Shown piece after piece: positions 1 to 12,402 of a DNA stretch of 64,000 nt; positions within the stretch are counted from its first letter, which is position 1; each line of letters starts with the position of its first letter. Location: positions 8,246,001 to 8,310,000 of the forward strand of contig CP075493.1 in NCBI GenBank assembly GCA_021613535.1, given 5' to 3'. Both the position numbers and the translations under genes were made by a program. The stretch comes from Adineta vaga. Lineage: Eukaryota; Rotifera. The notes under the pieces were generated by a model. It saw nothing but the letters and a program-made list of their open reading frames with translations, did not search any database and had not been told where the DNA came from.

Positions 1-1767
1 CAGAAGTCCTAATTGTTCATTTATACAATCTTTGAAATCATCTTTACCGAAAATAATTCATTCTTCATCGTCTTCATCATCCTTATCTTCAAGCATTCGA
101 AATCTATCGAAATCAAATGAACCAGAAAATCCATCTAAACGAATAAAAATTGAAACAAATGAATTAACATCATCAACTTATACTTTATATGAAACTCCTT
201 TACTTCAACAAGTACGAAGAAGAACTTTTTCTCACTGGCCACATCGTACTATTCCATCAACAGCACAAATGATCGAAGCCGGTTTTTTCAACTGCAATGT
301 TGGTGATCGAGTCATATGTATCTATTGCAACCTTATCTGTCAGCAATGGACGCCTCATACAGATGATCCATGTGAAGTACATAAAACACTTTCTCCTAGA
401 TGTATATATGTTATAGCAAAATTAATACGTCCAGCTGCTTCATCAATAATTATTGTTAATGAAGGTGCAACAAGTGTAGTATCTAATCTTAATTCATCAT
501 CAACTAATCTTGATCCATTAAGATCCAATGAAATTGTTTTTACTGCTGCATGTAATCCTGCCTATACCGAAATACCCAAACGTCATGCATCATTTGAGAA
601 GTGGCCAGAAGAGAATTTGCCAGCGGTCGATGATTTAGTTCGAGCAGGATTTTTTTATACAGGGACGAAAAGTATTGTAACTTGTTTTTATTGTAATGGT
701 TCCCTACAAAATTGGGGTCCAAATGATAATCCGATGATTGAACATGCACGATGGTTTCCACACTGCGCATATGCTAAACAACTGTGTGGTGATGATTTAT
801 ATCGAAAAATTCAAGAATCTAAACGAGCACAACAAGGTATAGTTACTAAATACAAAAGTTTTGAGATAATCATTGATCTCTTTTCTTTTTCTTCGTTTTA
901 GAACGTGCACGAGCGAATGAATCGAAGGAGAAAGCGACCACTGGTGCAACAACAAATACTACTAGTGGTGCAACAACAAGTAACACTCGACAGTTACTCA
1001 TACCTGATGAAAGTACTCTGTCCAGGCTTGTTGCAGCACGACTTGATTTGCCCATTTCACAAAGATTATTAGATCAAAATTTCAAATTATCAATCATAAA
1101 ACGATGTTGGGAAGATCAACTAAGATTAAAACGTGAGTTTTAACTTATCGATAAAGTAAATACATTAATAATGTATTTTCGTTTTGTTTTTCAGAAGATG
1201 ATTTTACATCAGAATGTGATTTATATATGGCTTGTTCAATTCTTCAAAAGCAAATTGAACATATCGATGGTAAAAAAGAAAATATAGTCATACCAAGTAT
1301 CAAAATGAAACAAATCAGAGAACAAAATGGTAAACTAACTTTTAATTTTAATATTCATTTTTGATTTTCTTTCTTTCTTTTTAGAAGCACGTGTTCGTGA
1401 TCAATCATCTAATCCAACACAAATTATATCCAATTCAACAGATGCCGAAATGACAACATCATCTCAATCATTAACAAATGAATCCCTATCTTCACAATCT
1501 TCTGTAGAATCATCATCCAAACCGACAACACCGGGTATTCAAGGTGAAGTGAAATCAATTAAAGCCTTGACTTCATCAAGTAATGACCAAGATCAATCAT
1601 CGAATGCTACACCATCCAATCCATGTGTTCTTTGTTTGACTGAAGAAAAACGACTAGCCTGCATACCTTGTGGTCACTTGGCAACTTGTGTGCCTTGTGG
1701 TCATTCCTTAAGATCATGTCCAATGTGCAGGCGAGAAATAGAAGCATTTGTACGCATATATATTTAA
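1..1767 (+). CDS. IAP copy 1 (BIR-BIR-BIR-UBA-RING), 5' end outside window
   Basis: Inhibitor-of-apoptosis protein: BIR domains bind caspases or IAP-binding motifs and the RING is an E3 ubiquitin ligase. Exons 1-836, 902-1132, 1195-1329 and 1385-1767 join in phase. The window opens inside BIR1: bases 2-31 read as its last residues (RSPNCSF), so the true start lies upstream. BIR2 and BIR3 follow; BIR3 shows C-x2-C-x16-H-x6-C, while BIR2 has 17 residues between the second Cys and the His. Exons 2-3 encode a helical region resembling the UBA of cIAP/XIAP. Exon 4 has a Ser/Thr-rich linker, then the C-terminal RING (CVLC...PCGH...CPMC) and the hydrophobic tail FVRIYI. A 3' UTR intron is possible at about 1778-1927, and AATAAA lies at 1964. 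Family identity is sure; the UBA label is a family inference. Confidence 0.93.
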
Positions 1768-2269
1768 ATCTATCAAGGTATGTTATCATTTTATTGTCAC
1801 CTCACACTCTTTCACAAATCATATACTTCAAGAAATGACTAGTCATATCATGCTTTTAAATGTTCATTTTTTGTTAAATCTGTTTTCTGAAATTTGTTTC
1901 ATTTCTTTTTTTTGTTATATATTTCAGCATTATTCGAAACGAATGCACTGATATCATTTCTCAAATAAAACTTGTTGAACTACTGGAATGATCATTTAAT
2001 ACTGGCTGTATAATAAATACATCACACAAAAATTTTATTTATTTTATTGTCTAATTTTTCGTTTTGTGTACATTTGTATATAAAGAATCTTAATCATGCA
2101 CCTATGAAAACTAGAATTAGTATATTTCTTCCTAAAAATAATTCAAAAAAATAATAAAGAAAACATATATATATATTATTTCCTTTAACAGATGTAAATC
2201 ACAAATCGACTGTCGACAAACGATAGCGTTGTATTTTTTGTTCTAGAAAAAAAATAAATATATATCTTC
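1768..2269. other. 3' UTR of IAP copy 1 and intergenic spacer
   Basis: AT-rich. It holds AATAAA at 1964-1969, about 200 bases after the IAP stop, and a possible 3' UTR intron with donor GTATG near 1778 and acceptor TTTCAG near 1927. The rest lies upstream of TRMT11. No gene seen. Confidence 0.6.
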
Positions 2270-4158
2270 ATGCCGCGATATTTACTTTTTTTTGCACATG
2301 AACTAATCGATTTTCGTATGGCTGTGAGTAATAATAATCGATCATACCTCTGTAAAAACTATTCAATTATCATAGGAATTATTCAGTTTGGCGGAAATGT
2401 TCGGTTTTCGTGAGAGCATGACAATTGAAAGAAAACCAGAACAAGTGTGTATCTTTCTACATGATAAGAGAAATAAATTGTGAATTGAGATTACATTTTA
2501 GGACCCATTTATGTTATGTACATTTTCTCACGTTGATCATCTTAAATTATATTCATCTCGATCTGTTTTGTTGAAGTAAGATTTCGAACATCAGTTGTAT
2601 ATGTATGTATGCAAGAAATCTGTTTACTTAGATCAGCTTATGAATATTGGACTCATGGATCATCAATGGTAGATGTTGTTGATAAATTAACTATAAATTC
2701 TGATTTGGTAATTAAAAAGATTCGACACAAATGAAAATAAGTTCTTTTTCTGATTGCATAGCGACCAAAATCAAATGAAACATGGCGTATACTTGTTCAA
2801 GCATTTCGAAAACAATTTACACAACCAGAAAAAATTCAGCGAATTGATGTAAGATTCAAAGATTTCATGTTGATGCGACAGTTACATATTGTTCAATGAT
2901 TATTGTAGGCATTCAGTGATCGATTGAATATTAAAAATCGATTTTGTTTGAATAACAAAGCAGATTGTACTGTTGGACTTTTCGAAAGCTTTGAAGAAGG
3001 ACGATTAGAACAGCCGAAAGAAGTTTTTGTTGGTCGATGGGTAAGTAGTTTCTATTGGATTGTTTATAAGAAGAATCTTTGAAATAAATTTAAGATATGT
3101 GACGGAGCACGTAATTTAATTGATAAATATGATGTTCGAAAACGTTATTTTATTGGTAAGTTGAGATCGTGTGGATGAAAGTGCTATTAAACTTCACCCG
3201 GCTAAGGTAACGATTAGATTGCGAAAGTAATGATCTATTTAGGTAATACAACAATGGATGCTACACTATCGTTTGTTATGGCAAATATGGCTCAATGTCA
3301 ACCTAATCATATTGCCCTGGATCCTTTTTGTGGGACAGGTTAATTTTCTGGCCTTGCCTTCTTTCTTTCTTTTGATATTTAAGATGAACTTTATATACAG
3401 GTGGTATACTTCTTGCTTGTGCAGAATTTGGTAGTTATGTAATTGGTAATGAATTTGATTGGCGTTTACTAACAGCAAAAGGTAATTTATTCGAAAAAAA
3501 GCTACTTTATTATTTCTATTATTTTGCATATTTAGCTAAACCAACAAAAGCAAATACTAAACAACGTGCTCGTAATCCCGATGAAATGATGTATCGAAAT
3601 TTTTCTGATTATGGTACATTAGATCGATTTTTAGGCGTCGTTGGAGCTGATTTTGCTTATTCACCCTGGCGTCGAACATTTACATTTGATGCGATTATTT
3701 CTGATCCACCCTATGGTATTCGTGAATCATCTCAACATAAAAGTCGTCGTGTGGGTGATGAAACTGAAAATGAATCAGACAAATACGATCTAACAAATAT
3801 CTATGTGGATTTATTAAATTTTGCAAATATTTATCTACGTGTTGACGGAAGATTAGTTTTCTGGATGCCAACTCATATAATGACATATGATGAAAGTTTG
3901 TTACCCACACATCCATGTTTTCAATTATTTTCAAATGATGAACAACAACTCAATCGAACAACTAGTCGACGATTGATAACAATGGTTAAAATACGTGAAA
4001 GTCAAGGTGATGAAAAAGCTACAGTTAATGAAAAATTATTCAGTAATTTTCGTGATTTGTATTTTACACCGAATACAAAAATATGGGAACAAATGAATAA
4101 TGATAATTCTGTGATTGATTCTTCCGTTATTTCAAAAAAAAGACATCATGATGAATGA
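2270..4158 (+). CDS. TRMT11: tRNA (guanine10-N2)-methyltransferase TRMT11 homologue
   Basis: Catalytic subunit, with TRMT112 as known partner, that makes m2G at position 10 of tRNAs. Ten exons join in phase: 2270-2323, 2376-2444, 2502-2575, 2632-2707, 2762-2848, 2909-3040, 3095-3155, 3243-3338, 3401-3481 and 3536-4158, giving 450 aa (human is about 460). The start MPRYLLFFAHEL matches the family N-terminus. A THUMP-like N-terminal half is followed by the Rossmann methyltransferase with DPFCGTGG (SAM-binding loop) and ISDPPYGIRES (catalytic DPPY). The family-conserved TSRRLITM is near the end. All introns are short; the longest is 87 bases (3156-3242). A poly(A) signal lies at about 4171. It sits between IAP copies 1 and 2 with no functional link apparent. 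Confidence 0.95.
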
Positions 4159-5462
4159 TTGTTAAAAGAATAATAAAGAAAAACTTCCGATTCTGTGATG
4201 TTAATCAAATATTTATTTTTTGATTTTATCTTTGACTGATTCTATATGCTTAATGTTGTGACAGAGCAGTTGCCGACGGGTTAGAGTCTTCTAAAGACTT
4301 AACTATTAAAATACCGAGAAAAAAATATGTATGTTTTTGTTTGGTTTCTTATATGTACGTCTACGGCAAGAAATATTCGGCGAAAAAGGTGTGTGTTTTT
4401 GTTAAATATAAATTTCCAACTTTGAATGCAAACATGTCTATAAATTTGAGACGCATGAAAATATTCAGTCGGAAGAAGAAAATTTTATTGATAGAAGTTA
4501 AGCTTTCAGACTGAGATAAATGTTGACAATATATATTAATTTAGTCTCCATTAAAAATAAGAAAGAAGAAAGGTATTTTCAAATCCATTATCAAAATATC
4601 ATTTTCTCCAATATTTTTTTCTGTGTAGAGTCATTGCATACATTTAGATAAATAAATCGTCATTACATATGCAAATAAGCGATGAATATCTACTTTCTCA
4701 ATCATCTTTGTTACAGTAGAAAAGGGAGTACAGAACGCTATGACACAAACCAATGTAACATCGTGTCCTATATGACAAATGCGCGAAAAGAAAAACTCGA
4801 GATTACATCTGTTATTTCTCATCTAAATATAGAAATTTGAAGTGATATCGTTTACATTCGTGGTAGTATTCCCTGATATAGAATTGCTATTATGTTGGAA
4901 AAATCCTTTTGACCATATTAACGTGAAGATAAAAGCTATCATTGTGTGCTATGTATTGAAGTTATCGCAATAAGAATCGATGAAATTTGCTTGTAAATAT
5001 TTCGATCATGTAGATATATGTTTACTTGGTTTTTTCCACAGCGAAAAAAATTTCTTCGCTTATTGCTTATCAATTGCATATAATAGTCGTTTTTTTCTTC
5101 CTATGGTGGGTTTTTTCCAACCAACTTATTATAAAAGAAAAAGAAAAAATTTGAAAACTTATTTCTGAATTGATTTGAATGCAAACATATTAAGTTATGT
5201 TCGTTGATACGAAATTTTCAATGAAACTATGTACTGTAAATCGCTAACATTACTATTAATTAATACACAAGAATTATATTCTCATTTCAAGTCTTTTCTA
5301 CCAACTATAATCAACAGGCACCAAGTGAGTGTTATATGCAGAAAAACTTATATTGACAAAAACAAAAAAGAAAGATTAGAATCACGAAATCAAATTGAAT
5401 TATTCCTAACGTTCTACTGATCATAATCGTTGTTCTTCTGGAAGACCAAACTAGATATTAAC
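4159..5462. other. Intergenic, no gene seen
   Basis: AT-rich spacer between TRMT11 and IAP copy 2. It starts with the TRMT11 3' UTR (AATAAAG near 4171). Short open frames occur on both strands but have no recognisable domain and no flanking splice sites. Promoter and 5' UTR of IAP copy 2 should lie at the right end. Confidence 0.5.
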
Positions 5463-7342
5463 ATGAAATTGTCACATACGGAGATCATATTCAAATCGAA
5501 TCTATCCAATAGACATGAGTTCGTCGTCCCTAATAGAATAGATCAAACTACTCATGTCATTGTACAATCAAAACAAAGAACATGTTTAGAACGATATTTG
5601 TCACCTAGCAAAAGAGTAGGTTTTTTTCATGTCATCAATATATGTCGAAGTTTATCAAAAAGACAAGGAGTACATTCGCTTATTACTATGAATGCAGCAG
5701 GTTTTGAATATACAGACAGTGAAGATACCGCTCGATGCAATATTTGTGGTCTAGAAGTATCTGGGTGGATAGTGGACATGAAACCGTTTACTATTCATGC
5801 TCAACGAAGTCCAACGTGTGATTTTGTTCGTTCGATGATACCCGAAGGTCTCGTCAGTACATTCTCAAATCTGACCTACTTATCAACGGATGACCCATCA
5901 AATGACCATGATGAAAACCCGCCGAAACGCAAGAAACTAGAAACAAGTCAATGGCGGCAATCTCTGCCAACTCTAATCGAGGTTGATAAACTACAACAAA
6001 TACGAAAGAGAACATTTTCACATTGGCCTCAAGGTGCATCTCCATCCAGTGCACAAATGATCGATGCAGGCTTCTTTAACTGTAATGTCGGTGATCGTGT
6101 AATGTGTTTGTATTGTAATATTATCTGTCAACAATGGACACGTCACACAGACGATCCATGTGAAGTTCATAAGACATTATCACCCAAATGTCCATATGTC
6201 ATTGCCATGATGAAACGTCAACAGACAGCATCGATAATAATCCTCAATGAATATCCAACAAATGAGAATAGTGCAGGCACATTTAGATATAATGAACTAG
6301 TACATACAGCTGCATGCCATCCTTCTTACATTGAAATTCCACAGCGATATAGTTCATTCGAAACGTGGCCAAAAGAAAATCTACCATGTGTGGATAATTT
6401 GGTCCGAGCAGGCTTTTTCTATACTGGTACAAAGACTATTGTGACGTGCTTTTATTGCAATGGATCTCTGCAAAACTGGGGTGCAAATGATAATCCAATG
6501 ATTGAACATGCTCGATGGTTTCCAAACTGTGCATATGCGAAACAGTTGTGCGGTGCCGAACTATATAAAAAAATACAAGAATCGAAAAAAAGTCATGAAG
6601 GTAAGTTATTCGTTTTTGCTATGAAATATATAATAATATGTCAGTATATTTTGTTTTCAGACAGAAATACATTGAACGATCGTCAAGTTGTTAGAGGGTT
6701 GTTGAATATACCTGATGAAAATTTTTTATCGCGACTAGTTGCTGCTCGACTAGATTTAATAATTTCACAAAGGCTACTTGACCAAAATCATCGACTATCC
6801 ATAATTAAACGTTGTTGGGAAGATCAATTAAGAATAAAACGTAAGTAGAAAGAATAACAATTGATCGAATGAACCATTCAATTTCCACTGTAGATGATGA
6901 CTTTGTTGATGATTGCGATCTGCTCGTAAGTTGTATAATTTTACAGAAGCAAATTATCTTTATTGATGGAAAGAAAGAAAATATTCTTATTCCAAGTCAA
7001 GCAATAAATTCATCTCCTCTACTCAATTCATCAACAACGAATACAGATGTTGATATGTCGACATCATCAGAATCGGTTGTAAGTGAAACGAATTTACCAA
7101 CATCAGAAAACATCGGCCAGAAAAATCAGAATTTAAAAGCATCAGTAGTAAATACTGTTTCACAAGATCGCAAAGAAGATCCACAACCATCTAATCCTTG
7201 TGTTTTATGCCTAACAGAAGAAAAAAAACTGGCTTGTATACCTTGCGGACATTTAGCTACTTGTGTGTCATGTGGTCATTCTCTTCGAGTATGTCCTGTG
7301 TGTCGTCGAGAGATCGAAGCTTTTGTTCGTATCTATCTGTAA
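5463..7342 (+). CDS. IAP copy 2 (BIR-BIR-BIR-UBA-RING)
   Basis: Same architecture as its neighbours, 588 aa. Exons 5463-6600, 6661-6840 and 6894-7342. The start is the first ATG in the BIR frame (MKLSHTEIIF); the first 65 or so residues resemble no other copy. BIR1 is at about residues 68-122, BIR2 181-247 and BIR3 294-362, all with intact Cys/His zinc ligands. The UBA-like part (LVAARLDL...RCWEDQL) and a C-terminal RING (CVLC...PCGH...CPVC, tail FVRIYL) follow. The UBA-to-linker intron present in copies 1, 3, 4 and 5 is missing, so exons 3 and 4 are fused. The first intron is exactly 60 bases with no in-frame stop, so retaining it would insert 20 residues. AATAAA lies near 7422. Confidence 0.93.
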
Positions 7343-7800
7343 TCATTCGAAGTTTTATATTTATCGCTAATGTTAATTTTATCTAATTATTATGATAGTT
7401 TCAGTGGCGTTCATAAGCTGTTAATAAAAATAAGACTCCAAACTTACTCCCAACTAGACAGAAATTTTTGGAACCCAAAATGTTTTTGATTCATCACTAA
7501 TAGCAATCATAATTCAACGAAAGCTAGTAATGCAAAGAACTAAAACTGAACGGATCTTTCATAAATAGATTTGACTTAAAACGACTAATTCTTATCTCAA
7601 ACAATTCATTGACATATTCAGCTGTTACGTACGTGTTATTGTAGGCTTCTCATCCCTTCATCAATAAGACTTTCGCCAGTCAGATATTCTCTACTGACAA
7701 ACATTTGGTATTATATTGGCAAAGTTTCACGAAATGTATTGGCGAAGAACAGCAGATGACTTTGACGAATTTGTTATAAATAGATTGCCAGCAGTCCAAT

Positions 7801-8715
7801 GTAGTTGGATGGGCTAGCTCCTCCCACTTTTGGAGAGTGTCTGCGAAAAACTTTTCCGTTTATACCTTCGAAATTTTTCAGCTGCGTGTAGGTCTCTGGC
7901 TGGATCAACAGACAGAGCAGAATAGTTGGCAGGTAATACACAGCATAGAGTCAATTTAGCTGACACTCTATAATAGCTTACAAATATGGCAGACAGTTCA
8001 GATTATTTAAGGAATCTAGTATGAAGGAACCGATACCTAAGGAGTTTACCAGGTAACGCAGAGTTTCTTTTCAATCTTACAAAGAGTGTAGAGTATATCT
8101 ATCGAATCCAACAAACAGTGCAAAATATGCAACGAATCTGACAAAAAGTTTGTATTTATCAGACCTGACAGACACTCTGAGGCTTTTATCAAGGCTGAAC
8201 GATAGGCAGTGGTAAATGTTATCACTAACGGTGGCAGCTACAGTTTAATTTTTCAGAACAAAGCTCAGAAAAACGTTTCCTACTGGCAAACAGCTACAAG
8301 CTTGGGAATTTTCGACAGAAAAATATAGATAACGTTCTGTAAATTGTATGTAAATTGACTTTATTTCTAAAGATTGCGAGATAAGTAGAACCCTGAATAC
8401 CTCGTGAAAAACTATTGTCTCTCTAGCTATGTAATTGACAAAAAAGTCAATTTTGCGCGTAGAAACGTCGTGTTTTTAGCACAAACAAAAGAATTCATAG
8501 ACAAGAAAACTACGGCAACCAATCAGACAACATCGATGAAAATAACGAAATTTTCATGTTTTCAAAAAAATTGTTTTTCTAAAACAAGCTAGATTTGATT
8601 GATCAAGTTCACATCCTTATTTTCCTGGAAAATTTTCAGTGTAAAAATACTTTTGTTTAACCTTGTCCAAAAAGCATTTTTAGCACTGTCTGCGAAAAAA
8701 ATTTAGCCCACCCCG
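7801..8715. repeat. Possible inverted-repeat element of about 0.9 kb
   Basis: The left end reads GTAG..GG.TGGGCTA near 7801-7817 and the right end contains the reverse complement TAGCCCACCCCGCTAC near 8702-8717. GTCTGCGAAAAA also occurs at both ends, in direct orientation (about 7840 and 8686). The interior has no coding frame. Target-site duplications were not identified, so this is only a candidate. Confidence 0.22.
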
Positions 8716-10698
8716 CTACCGAAAATAAATTTCATTTAAAGAGAAAGCATATAAGCATGCTAGATGATAATTTGTTATAGAACATTTCCTGATGAAAGTA
8801 CATAGTCAATTCTAGCTATTTCATTAACAACGCATATTCATGAAATCACAGGGAAAATGCAATGACAACCTATTATTGATAAGATCCTGTCTGTATGGTT
8901 CGATGGAAGGAAAGGACCTAAAAATCTCTTGACTAAAAACGTATACTGATTTTTCTTCAAAACAAGATCACATTGTCCGACAATTTCACGCAACTACCCT
9001 TCTGTTGTGTACATGGAACAAATGGTTTCCACCATAAGGTGAAACGCTTTTAGCCTGATTGCTTCATTGCCTTTCGAAGAAACGAAAAGAGTTTTCACAA
9101 TCATATCAGCCTATGACTCAGATTTAATAGTAGTGATGATGGATTAGAACCTTTGTATCTGATGAAATTTCTAGAGTGGGCGCACTTTCATACGAGCTAA
9201 AATACATGATAGTTAGAATAAAATCAATATTCATTCAAACCTTCTGGACCTTCAGAGGATTTCTAAAAAGCATCTCCCATACATTATTTATGAATGTCTA
9301 ATAAACCTACAATACATAATAAGAGGATTTTCAAAATCTGAGACTATCAGAAGGAAGCGTAGCAAACAGTTTCTCTACACATGTATTTTCGAAGTGATAG
9401 AGCATAATTTCGAAGAGATACGTAGAGATTTTGAAGAAATGTGCACATCTTACTTATGACGTTTTCATGGTTCTCAAGTGCTTTTGAACCAAACAGCCTC
9501 CTTTTAACATCTTAATTCACATTGAATTCAAATCCAAATACAGTATCCTGTAGCCTTTGTTGAGCTCTACAAAACTGCGTATCTTGATTTCTAAAACAGA
9601 TGTCTTCTTGAAGAGTGGATTCGATGTATGACATATAAAACATGGGTGGACATGATTGTGAACATTCTATTTTTCCTCACAGAAACATTCACGATCATGA
9701 GTAATCATTGGGAAACTACTTTACATTATTAATCAAAGCATTTTCATCACACAACTATATTAACCATGATTCGAAATGTGTTGATGTGGAAATGTTCAAG
9801 TATCGAAACGTTTTCCTTTACAAACATAGAACGTTTAAAGTACTGTTAAAATACATTATTTTGTCGCTTAGTGCTTGGGATCATGCATATTAAGTGTAGC
9901 GTGAGCACAAGTAAAGCGGAAACTATGTTTAAATTATAATTTCATTTTTTCGTAAGATCGACAAAAAAATGGTTGCGTTCGCAAAGCATATGATTTTTCT
10001 TTCTCTTCCTTATTTTTCCACGTGCTTCTTATTTGTTTTCTCTTTTCTTTTAGTGAAGGTAGGTTTTATCGTCATTGCTCCTTCGTTGAAAATTTCCAAC
10101 TTACCAACAAAAGAGAAAAAATATTGTTCTTTGCATCTTCAATAAATGGCAGGCGCCGAAATCCGTAAGTTTGAATCATTTTTTATCCTACCAAAATCGG
10201 GACATTACACTTCTTACATTTTATTGACATATTTTTTAAGAAAAAAACCTATATTACGTATCGCGCACCCAGGTGTTGTATATAATGTAATGTATCCAAA
10301 TCTTTACCAGAAGTTATTTGTAAAAATGTTATACAGTTTTCTATAAGACTCTTTAAAACTTCGTTGGGCTGAAAAATTCCAGTTCTCCATAGTGTGCTTC
10401 GGCGCCGCCATTCACTTCGAGATCAAAACTAAACTAATTACAAGAAAACATAATAACGTACTTGTGCATTACATATAATCTGAAGCTAAATTTCTATCAG
10501 AGTAGATAAGTTCCGACATCTGCGTTGATTGATATTTATCAGCACTTATGACAATCTAGTGTATCTTATGTACGCGAATCCGATCTGTTCATAATACCGT
10601 CGGTGAGACATTGGATGTCTGTATTTTGTCGAAAAAGAATACCACTATCACCACGGTAGGAAAATGTTTCATAAGATATGGTTTAAAACAGAGATAAG

Positions 10699-11107
10699 CA
10701 AGTCAAGTCACCTTTTGACTTGACTTGAAATTAAGCCATCAACTCAAGTCAAGCCAAAAAACATATATGAAGAGGTTTCAATATTGTTTTTTTTGTATTT
10801 CATAAGTCTTATTATAGAATCAGAATCTAAAACGATAAATATAATCAAAAATTTTAAAAATTTTCTAAGAGTTAATTCGAAATAAAAGAAAATTTGCATT
10901 CCACAATTTTTTCAATCGAATTTCTTTCGGCAGATTTGCTTTTTTTCATTATTGTGAAAATTTAGTAATTAATAAACGTCTTTTGTCATTTCCAAAGAAA
11001 CTAGAAATCATTGTCTACGAATAAAGATAAAGCATTTAAAAAAAAAGTTTATGATGACCATTGACTGAGTTTGACTTGACTTGACTTTTGAAAACCTGAC
11101 TTGACCA
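10699..11107. repeat. MITE-like segment bounded by AAGTCAAGTC inverted repeats
   Basis: Tandem CAAGTCAAGTCA and TGACTTGACTTG units at 10699-10757 are mirrored by TTGACTTGACTTGAC units at about 11069-11107. The interior is very AT-rich and non-coding. This layout fits a small non-autonomous element or satellite-like palindrome ends. No flanking duplication was confirmed. Confidence 0.3.
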
Positions 11108-11382
11108 TCTTTGGTTCAATAACATAATGAAGAAGTTGCGTTTTCTCAACAATACTTTGATGAACAAACAATATATTAGAAAAACGTGTCGATGTTCATT
11201 GATTTTTATCTATAAAAATCTAATCAAGTTGCTTATTTTCTTTGTTATTTTCAGATCAACTCATATTCATACTCTAATAATATTCTATTATTGGTATTTT
11301 TGGTGGAAAAAACTATTTTACTGAACAGTGAATCAATTAGTCAATAAAAATTCTACATATTATATCTGGCTTTATTTTTCAG

Positions 11383-12402
11383 CGCAACAAAATGACGAAG
11401 ATTTTCTTCATGATGGATTCACAGAGTACTCAGATGTAAACGATCGCATTATTGAAGAAGCATACACGGTTGGTGAAGGCGAAGTGATATTTGACGAGAG
11501 ATTGGTGAATCTTAAACAATTCATACAATATTTCATTGATTGTTGTAATATACAAAGAGCTATCTAGAGAATGGAACTTAATAATAACGAAAAAGGATTG
11601 CGAAAAGACAGATTTGCGTCCAATTTTTTCGAATTTGGACAGACAATTATGGATGTATACAATTATTTATCGTCTTTTATTGTCGAAGTTAAAAGGTTAC
11701 ATGAACTACTGGAACATGGATATTCATTGCGACATCAAGAACTTGTATCAAGACTTGTTGAGCAAGCAGAGACTGGTATCATCGAAGCAATTAAAGGTAA
11801 CACGAGATAATAAAATGATAGATCTATGGAAATGTTGTGCACAATTATATTCCAAAAACAGTTTTCTTTTCACGAGCTTGAACAAAGTAATGCGATTGCC
11901 GAATCAAAAAAAGTTTGAACAGATATGTCGAAGTAAGATTCGAACATTAGGATCATTTTGCTCGCTTCCTTGGAACAATTCATTTCATAACCGGAGAAAT
12001 AAGATGAATGGATTTGTCTATCGTGGCTTGCATCTTTCGAACGCTGAGCTTAATTTATATAAAAGCAATTGTTTTAAACAGTTGAAATCAACATTATTAT
12101 TACAATCTTTTACATCATGCAATATAAATATGTCCGTAGCTGAACAATTTGGAAATGCACTATTAGTCTTCAAGTATGGATGTAATAATACCAATACCAA
12201 CCAATACTATTGGTATTGTTATATCCGTATCTTCAAGATAAAAAATGCAAAAACAATAGATCTCACATCATTCTCTAACTACACGCAAGAAGAAGTACTA
12301 CTCTATTCAGGAACTCAACTTATTATCAAAGATGTGGAATTCGATGAATTGCAGAAAAAATCTATATATGTATATATATATAGTAAAACCTCTCTAATGT
12401 GA
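11383..12402 (+). pseudogene. WWE-type mono-ADP-ribosyltransferase pseudogene
   Basis: Relic of an arginine-type ADP-ribosyltransferase of the R-S-E class. An acceptor (TTTTTCAG) precedes 11383. Reading then runs through a WWE-like stretch (NDRIIEEAYTVGEG, LVNLKQFIQY) to an in-frame TAG at 11565-11567, continues in the same frame to about 11800, and then needs a frameshift to reach the catalytic part. That part has VYRG (Arg), SFTS (Ser) and QEEVLLYSGT (Glu). The residue two before the catalytic Glu is Gln, not the Glu of active arginine transferases. Upstream WWE exons are not evident. The final residues are encoded by the terminal repeat of the mobile element at 12381. Stop plus frameshift make it a pseudogene unless the read contains errors. 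Confidence 0.78.

Larger units (their letters stand above)
7343..11382. other. 4-kb gene-poor spacer with repeat candidates
   Basis: No intact gene seen. It begins with the 3' UTR of IAP copy 2. Weak candidates are a roughly 0.9-kb segment with inverted ends (7801-8715) and a roughly 0.4-kb segment bounded by AAGTC/GACTT runs (10699-11107). Near 10146 an ATG (MAGAEI) is followed by a good GTAAGT donor, but no convincing downstream exon was found. The right end probably holds the lost 5' exons of the ADP-ribosyltransferase relic. Confidence 0.45.

Noticed and set aside
10146-10346. ATG with MAGAEI followed by a GTAAGT donor
   Set aside because: A tempting first exon, but no downstream exon with matching phase and coding character was found.
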